Translations under genes and position numbers: made by a program | IMG/VR virus record: IMGVR_UViG_3300042261_000762 | Coordinates: 1 to 64,000 of that record | From: a virus | Reading direction: 5' to 3' (one strand) | Length of the DNA stretch: 64,000 nt | The notes under the pieces: model-generated | The model's database searches: none | What the model saw: only the letters and a program-made list of their open reading frames with translations | What the model was told of the DNA's origin: nothing | In this document: positions 59,427 through 64,000 of the stretch, piece after piece | How the letters are laid out: each line of letters begins with the position of its first letter | Numbering within the stretch: the first letter of the stretch is position 1

Positions 59427-62400
59427 TAAAGAAATTTAAAATATTTAAGATAAATGAAGGAATGTCATTAAATGACATAATATCCAAAGCTGAGAACAAA
59501 GGATACGGTGGAGATATTAGATATATCAAAAAAGATCTAGAGAATAATTTTCTTAATAAAAGAGTCAGAATATATAAAAAAGGCAAACCTTATGTAGAAA
59601 TAGATGTGGGAGCAATAGTTCGCGAAGGATTCACTTTTTATTTTGAGGCGTTGGAAGTTTTAGATATGGGAAATCGCGGCATGTATTGGAATTCTTATTC
59701 AGAAGCTGAGAAAAATACAATGATTGGTTTAGTAAAAGGACAAGATACTATTTTTATAAGAATAGACAGCGACGATGATATAGATATTATTGGTGAAGCG
59801 GATATTAAAAAGATAACAAGAAAGAAAGAACAGAGAAAATTAAGAGAATTAAAAAAAGACGTAGATCCTTATGGTGAAGAAGATTGGGGAGAAGACACTA
59901 ATAAAGTAATATCTAAATATGATATAAATAGCCCAGATGGACAAGAAAATTTATACAAAAAAGGCGAGGAATATGAAATCGAAACAAACGCAATACACGG
60001 TGATCTTATTGGAGTAAAAACAGAATTGTCATTTGGACAAAAATATGTTCATTATTTTAGAAGAGAAGACTTCAATGATTATTTTGATAGAATAACAGAA
60101 TCAATTGAAAATTTAGATCCTTATGGCGAAGAAAATTGGAATGATGATGAATCTCAGCTTTTTTTGGATTCAATTACTCGATACTTAGATATAAATGCAA
60201 AAATACATAATATTAAAGATAAATGGTATATTTATTTTGAAAAAGATGATGAATTTTATAAAATATGCAACAATGACGCTGGAAAAATACTTTTATATAA
60301 TCGCACAAATCATCATTCAATTGAATTAGTTGATAATGATATAGGTACAAAATTCGATTGGCTAAATATTAGATTAGCTATGCAAAAATTAGAACATAAA
60401 AAATCCTATGCAAAATTTCAAAATGAAAAAAGAGATTATAAAGACGTTGATCCTTATGGTGAAGAAATTTGGGCTGAAGAAGATGAATATAATTGGATTT
60501 ATATTAATGATCCATATGCTGAAGATGCTAATCCAACATTGAATTTATTAGAGCAACAAATAGGTAAATTTATTGTATTTAAGATTGATTGGACAAATGA
60601 ATATAAAGAAGGAGTTTTACAATCTGTTATGATTAATGTGCTTGGAGAAATAGAATTGGAGGTTGATAATCATTTTTATCTATTAGACGAAAGAGAAAGA
60701 ATAGGAGTAGCAAAGGAAAATATAATAACGGAACAGTATGATGAACAAGATCCATATGGTGAGGAAATTTGGAATGAAGATCCAAAATTTCAAATAGGAG
60801 ATAGAGTAGAATTTGCAAAAGATCCACCCAATAGATCATATTATTATCTGATTGAAGAATTTTTCCCGGATGATCGATCGTATAGATTGAGCATACACGA
60901 TAAAAATACCAATGAAAGATTTCCTGGTCATGTTTTGATAGATGAATTTAATTTAAAATTAGAAAATATAAAGGAAGAATTCAAGTGGAGAAATAAAAAC
61001 TATATTTATTATACTCAAACATTTATGGATAATAATAAAGTCAATAGAATAATGGAAAAAATTAGTCCTGAATGGATTACTAATAATCCTGTGGCTTTTG
61101 AAACATACAATAATAAATTATACTTAACTGAGGGACATCATAGATTTGAGGCTTGTTTAAGAAAGAATGATAAAAATTTATTAGAAACTTTATTTAAAAC
61201 TGCTTTATATTATCCAGTGAAAAGAGAACCTAGAAAATTTAAGAAAAAATATATTCCTGAAGATATTAAAATGATAAAAGAAAATAAAGAAATAACAGAC
61301 GAAAAGATAAAAGCAACCATTGATTTTATTTCTAAAACAATAAAAGGCACTGAATGGGAAGGTAAAGTTTATATGGCTGGCGGCGGCGTTAGAGACGAAC
61401 TCATGGGCAGAACTTCAAAAGATATAGATTTACTTATTAATGTACCAGACGGCGGAATAAACTTTGCTATATGGTTTACAAAGAAATTGAAAATATACAG
61501 AGAAGATAAAAATCCTGTTATCTATCCAAGATTTGGAACCGCTAAATTTACTCTAAGAAAACAAAAACATAACGGATTAGATTTATCAGGAATTGATATT
61601 GAATGTGTTATGCCAAGAAAAGAAACTTATACTGAAGGAAGTAGAGATCCAGAGGTAAGTCAAGGCACACTTAAAGATGATGTCGATAGGAGAGATTTTA
61701 CAGTTAATAGTTTGTTGAAAGATTTATCTACTGGGGAAATTCTAGACTTAACAGGAATGGGTAAAGAAGATATTAAAAGGGGAATAGTGAGAACTTCACT
61801 TAATCCTGATGTTATTTTTACTGAAGATCCTTTAAGAATGTTAAGAGCTATAAGATTCACAGTTAAATGTGATTGGGATTTACCTTTATTTATGATTAGA
61901 GCCTTAAAGAAGAACGCAAAACAACTTCAAATAATATCTTCAGAGAGAGTTCAAGATGAATTGAACAAAATGTTATTAACAGGTCATCCTGATAAGGCTA
62001 TAAGATTACTTCAGATAACGGGGTTGAGTAAATATATTTTCCCTGAACTTGATAAACTTATAAAAATGAAACAAAACAAGCATCATAAATATGATGCTAT
62101 GCGTCATTCTTTAGAAGTATTAAAGAATACTCCTCCAGATCTTGTAACAAGATTGTCTGCTTTATTACACGATATAGGTAAAAGTAAAACAAGAGAAATA
62201 ATTGATAATGAAGTTCATTTTTATGAGCATGAAAGGATTGGCGCATTTATGGTAAGGGATATATTAAAAAGGTTGAGATATCCAAAAGAAATAATAAATG
62301 CTGTTGTTATTGCAGTTGAAAATCACATGAAAACAAAACAGTCTGGAGATAAGGGAGATTTAAGTGATAGATCTTTAAGAAAATTGAAACAAGATTTGGG

Positions 62401-62737
62401 TCCACATCTTCAACAAACATTAGATTTAATTCACGCTGATAATATATCACATTCAGAAGAATCTAACATGCCAAATCAAGTAACTAATATCTTAAAAAGA
62501 TTTGCTGATTTGGAAGAAAGAGATAAACAAAAACAAAAACCAAATCCTTTAACTGGCAGCGAAGTAATGAAAATACTTGATATTAAAGAAGGACCAAAGG
62601 GTCCAGAAGATTCTAAAATGCGTCCTATTGTAGGAAAAATATTAAGATTATTGGGCGATATGTATTTAGATGACCCACATATGAGTAAAGAAGAATTAAC
62701 TGAAATAGTCAAAAAATCATACGAAGAATATAAATGA
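59423..62737 (+). CDS. cca: Giant modular protein: targeting sequence, DPYGEE modules, ParB-like segment and CCA-adding enzyme
   Basis: An 1104-residue fusion. MIKKFKIFKINEG is targeting-like. Modules separated by VDPYGEEDW (~148), LDPYGEENW (~232), VDPYGEEIW (~346), NDPYAED (~370) and QDPYGEEIW (~444) fill the first half. LTEGHHRFEACLRK (~575) resembles a ParB-type motif. From ~650, YMAGGGVRDELMGRTSKDID plus DFTVNSLL and EDPLRMLRAIRF are class II tRNA nucleotidyltransferase motifs, then an HD domain (LSALLHDIGKSK). It probably adds or repairs tRNA 3-prime CCA. Confidence 0.88.
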   Translation: MIKKFKIFKINEGMSLNDIISKAENKGYGGDIRYIKKDLENNFLNKRVRIYKKGKPYVEIDVGAIVREGFTFYFEALEVLDMGNRGMYWNSYSEAEKNTMIGLVKGQDTIFIRIDSDDDIDIIGEADIKKITRKKEQRKLRELKKDVDPYGEEDWGEDTNKVISKYDINSPDGQENLYKKGEEYEIETNAIHGDLIGVKTELSFGQKYVHYFRREDFNDYFDRITESIENLDPYGEENWNDDESQLFLDSITRYLDINAKIHNIKDKWYIYFEKDDEFYKICNNDAGKILLYNRTNHHSIELVDNDIGTKFDWLNIRLAMQKLEHKKSYAKFQNEKRDYKDVDPYGEEIWAEEDEYNWIYINDPYAEDANPTLNLLEQQIGKFIVFKIDWTNEYKEGVLQSVMINVLGEIELEVDNHFYLLDERERIGVAKENIITEQYDEQDPYGEEIWNEDPKFQIGDRVEFAKDPPNRSYYYLIEEFFPDDRSYRLSIHDKNTNERFPGHVLIDEFNLKLENIKEEFKWRNKNYIYYTQTFMDNNKVNRIMEKISPEWITNNPVAFETYNNKLYLTEGHHRFEACLRKNDKNLLETLFKTALYYPVKREPRKFKKKYIPEDIKMIKENKEITDEKIKATIDFISKTIKGTEWEGKVYMAGGGVRDELMGRTSKDIDLLINVPDGGINFAIWFTKKLKIYREDKNPVIYPRFGTAKFTLRKQKHNGLDLSGIDIECVMPRKETYTEGSRDPEVSQGTLKDDVDRRDFTVNSLLKDLSTGEILDLTGMGKEDIKRGIVRTSLNPDVIFTEDPLRMLRAIRFTVKCDWDLPLFMIRALKKNAKQLQIISSERVQDELNKMLLTGHPDKAIRLLQITGLSKYIFPELDKLIKMKQNKHHKYDAMRHSLEVLKNTPPDLVTRLSALLHDIGKSKTREIIDNEVHFYEHERIGAFMVRDILKRLRYPKEIINAVVIAVENHMKTKQSGDKGDLSDRSLRKLKQDLGPHLQQTLDLIHADNISHSEESNMPNQVTNILKRFADLEERDKQKQKPNPLTGSEVMKILDIKEGPKGPEDSKMRPIVGKILRLLGDMYLDDPHMSKEELTEIVKKSYEEYK

Positions 62738-63636
62738 AAGAATCTCTAATTACATATAAAGATTATAAAAGAAAAAGAAATTTCGCTATATGTGTTCATG
62801 ATGTGGTCGAATACGATTATTTAATGGATTTTTTAGAAGACAATAATTTTATATGGGGTGGATCAAGAACTCCCGTTAGGGATTTAAATCTCGCTAGATA
62901 TATTGGAGTTGAAGGAATATATATTTATATATCTTCATATAAAACTATTTCTTGGTCTGGATCATATCCCAAATCTGAAAAAGTTGTACAATTTAATGAT
63001 TTTTTTGTTAGAAGCAATATGAAAAAAATAGAAAGACCTGATCAAGATCCTTATAATGAAGAAGATTGGGGATATGAAACAAATGAACAATCTGACGCGG
63101 AACAATATGCAAAATTTCAAGATTATTATGGTAGATTAAAGGCTAAAAAAGAAGATGACGATTTATTTCCAATATTTAAAGTTGGAGATGAAGTAACTCC
63201 TGAAGATCCATATGGTGAAGAAGATTGGTCTGATAATTTTTATGAAAAAATGACAATTAAATTTTCAAGATTTTCTAAAATACAAGAAAATTCAAAGGAT
63301 GAAGAAATAATTTATATGAAAAATTTGTATGAAGAATATGATTATGTGTCTGATATTATAGAATATCTTAAACCGAAAATAATTGGTCATGAAATTAAAA
63401 TTCAAAAAAGAGATGAGAAAGGAGGGTGGAAAGATTTTATATTTGGATTAAATATTAATTATTATATTGAAAATATTTCAGGACATTATAATGATGATTT
63501 GAAAATAACATTATTAGTTAAACCAAAAGAAATTGGATGGGTTATGATTGATGAAAATTGTATATTAATAATAAAACCAATAGTTCGGGTTTTTTCTAAA
63601 AGCGATCCTTATGGTGAAGAAGTTTGGGAAATGTAA
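62734..63636 (+). CDS. DPYGEE-motif protein (300 aa)
   Basis: Four-base overlap with the CCA fusion. Three motifs: QDPYNEEDWGY (~107), EDPYGEEDWSD (~158) and the C-terminal SDPYGEEVWEM. The N-terminus MKESLITYKDYKRKRNF fits the targeting pattern poorly. The middle restarts with MTIKFSRFSKIQENSKDE, itself targeting-like, suggesting fusion of two ancestral genes. Confidence 0.78.
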   Translation: MKESLITYKDYKRKRNFAICVHDVVEYDYLMDFLEDNNFIWGGSRTPVRDLNLARYIGVEGIYIYISSYKTISWSGSYPKSEKVVQFNDFFVRSNMKKIERPDQDPYNEEDWGYETNEQSDAEQYAKFQDYYGRLKAKKEDDDLFPIFKVGDEVTPEDPYGEEDWSDNFYEKMTIKFSRFSKIQENSKDEEIIYMKNLYEEYDYVSDIIEYLKPKIIGHEIKIQKRDEKGGWKDFIFGLNINYYIENISGHYNDDLKITLLVKPKEIGWVMIDENCILIIKPIVRVFSKSDPYGEEVWEM

Positions 63637-63651
63637 AAAAGAATAGAAATA

Positions 63652-63777
63652 ATGAGAGATTGGTTTTTTCTTTTATATTTTGGAATAATAGGATTTATAG
63701 CAATAATATTCATGTTCCTATCTTATATGGGAATTTTATTATATTATCCAATATATTTATTAATAAAAAAATTATAA
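63652..63777 (+). CDS. Small membrane peptide (41 aa)
   Basis: Almost wholly hydrophobic: WFFLLYFGIIGFIAIIFMFL then SYMGILLYYPIYLLI and a KK tail. One or two membrane helices; unknown role. Overlaps the end of the minus-strand kinase gene by six bases. Confidence 0.5.
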   Translation: MRDWFFLLYFGIIGFIAIIFMFLSYMGILLYYPIYLLIKKL

Positions 63778-64000
63778 TATAGGATATACTATTTCTGGAA
63801 ATACTTGAAGTATTTCTTCCTTCTTGTTTTCATAAGGAATCTGATTTAGTATATATCTCATAGCATTCAATTTAGCAAACCTCTTATCGTTGGAATCTAC
63901 AATAATCCAAGGCGATTTCTCTGTCGAAGTCTTTCTAAACATTTCTTCTTTATAAGCAGAGAAAGCATCCCATTTTTCCATAGCCTTAGCATCATTTGGA
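63772..64000 (-). CDS. ppk2: PPK2-family polyphosphate kinase (C-terminal part; cut by the right edge)
   Basis: The frame enters from beyond 64000 and ends at 63772. Visible residues NDAKAMEKWDAFSAYKEEMF, STEKSPWIIVDSNDKRFAKL and NAMRYILNQI match the last third of PPK2 (bacterial: W-D-x-Y-S...MF...T-x-x-x-P-W-x-x-V-x-S-x-D-K-x-x-A-R-L-N). PPK2 moves phosphate between polyphosphate and nucleotides. A CHAD (polyphosphate-binding) gene is at 5950. Confidence 0.88.
   Translation of the reverse strand, partial: PNDAKAMEKWDAFSAYKEEMFRKTSTEKSPWIIVDSNDKRFAKLNAMRYILNQIPYENKKEEILQVFPEIVYPIL

Noticed and set aside
1-64000. CRISPR array, integrase/attachment site or insertion sequence
   Set aside because: No regularly spaced repeats, recombinase genes or inverted-repeat-bounded transposase genes were seen.
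1-64000. Recoded stop codon
   Set aside because: TAA, TAG and TGA all end well-recognised genes (for example trpS with TAG, dnaJ and fusA regions with TGA/TAA), and no in-frame stops interrupt conserved domains except in clear pseudogenes.

Overview
This 64 kb window is a segment of a very large, AT-rich tailed-phage genome, probably a jumbo myovirus infecting a Bacteroidota host. The phage assignment rests on a T4 gp15-like tail-completion protein, many homing endonucleases, two overlapping promoter systems, a long series of small tightly packed unknown genes, and at least sixteen proteins that begin with a short capsid-targeting-like sequence. The host inference rests on many TAnnTTTG promoter cores (the Bacteroidota sigma-factor signature), generally weak Shine-Dalgarno sequences, and a secreted FISUMP-domain protein of a type typical of that phylum. 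Standard stop codons are used throughout.

Layout. 1-10.1 kb: small paralogous HxxxGPA-repeat proteins, a Dam-like methylase, membrane proteins, the gp15-like protein, a membrane-anchored muramidase-like protein, a CHAD-domain protein, two minus-strand tRNA-like genes and a heptose-7-phosphate-kinase-like gene. 10.1-15.2 kb: tRNA cluster 1 (Ser, Lys, His, Phe, Trp) with miniature TrpRS and HisRS. 15.3-23.2 kb: MazG, GH16 glycosidase, SmpB, an HD hydrolase and several unknown genes. 23.2-24.1 kb: two adjacent structured RNAs and one gene. 24.1-26.7 kb: tRNA cluster 2 (Leu only) with a miniature LeuRS. 26.7-31.7 kb: Csp, ribosomal protein bL12, tRNA cluster 3 (Ile, Tyr, Cys, Asp, Asn, Lys) and a ~0.9 kb ornate RNA with a tRNA inside it. 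31.7-45.6 kb: EF-G, an RNA ligase, a radical-SAM/methyltransferase fusion, a glycosyltransferase and a MoxR/VWA pair. 45.6-49.2 kb: tRNA cluster 4 (Glu, Met, Gln, Ile-AUA). 49.4-63.6 kb: mostly genes with the N-terminal capsid-targeting-like sequence, many also carrying a repeated DPYGEExW peptide motif, including an 1104-residue protein ending in a CCA-adding enzyme. The right edge cuts a PPK2 polyphosphate kinase gene.

The main discovery is in the tRNA clusters. Each of the four is preceded by the same module: a phage-type promoter, a 22-31 codon leader ORF, and three mutually exclusive RNA segments ending in an intrinsic terminator. Codons in each leader match the tRNAs encoded downstream: Ser/Lys/His/Phe/Trp before cluster 1, a Leu run before the Leu tRNAs and LeuRS, Asn/Tyr/Ile/Asp/Cys before cluster 3, and Glu/Met/Gln/Ile(AUA) before cluster 4. 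This is the architecture of classical leader-peptide attenuation, apparently used to sense depletion of several charged tRNAs at once and switch on the cognate tRNA and synthetase operon. BoxA-like antitermination motifs recur about fifteen times among the tRNAs, as if the clusters imitate host rRNA operons.

Together the phage carries three miniature aminoacyl-tRNA synthetases, about 37 recognisable tRNAs for only the fourteen amino acids outside Ala/Gly/Pro/Thr/Val/Arg, bL12, EF-G, SmpB, an RNA ligase and a CCA-adding enzyme. It appears to rebuild and autoregulate a large part of translation during infection.
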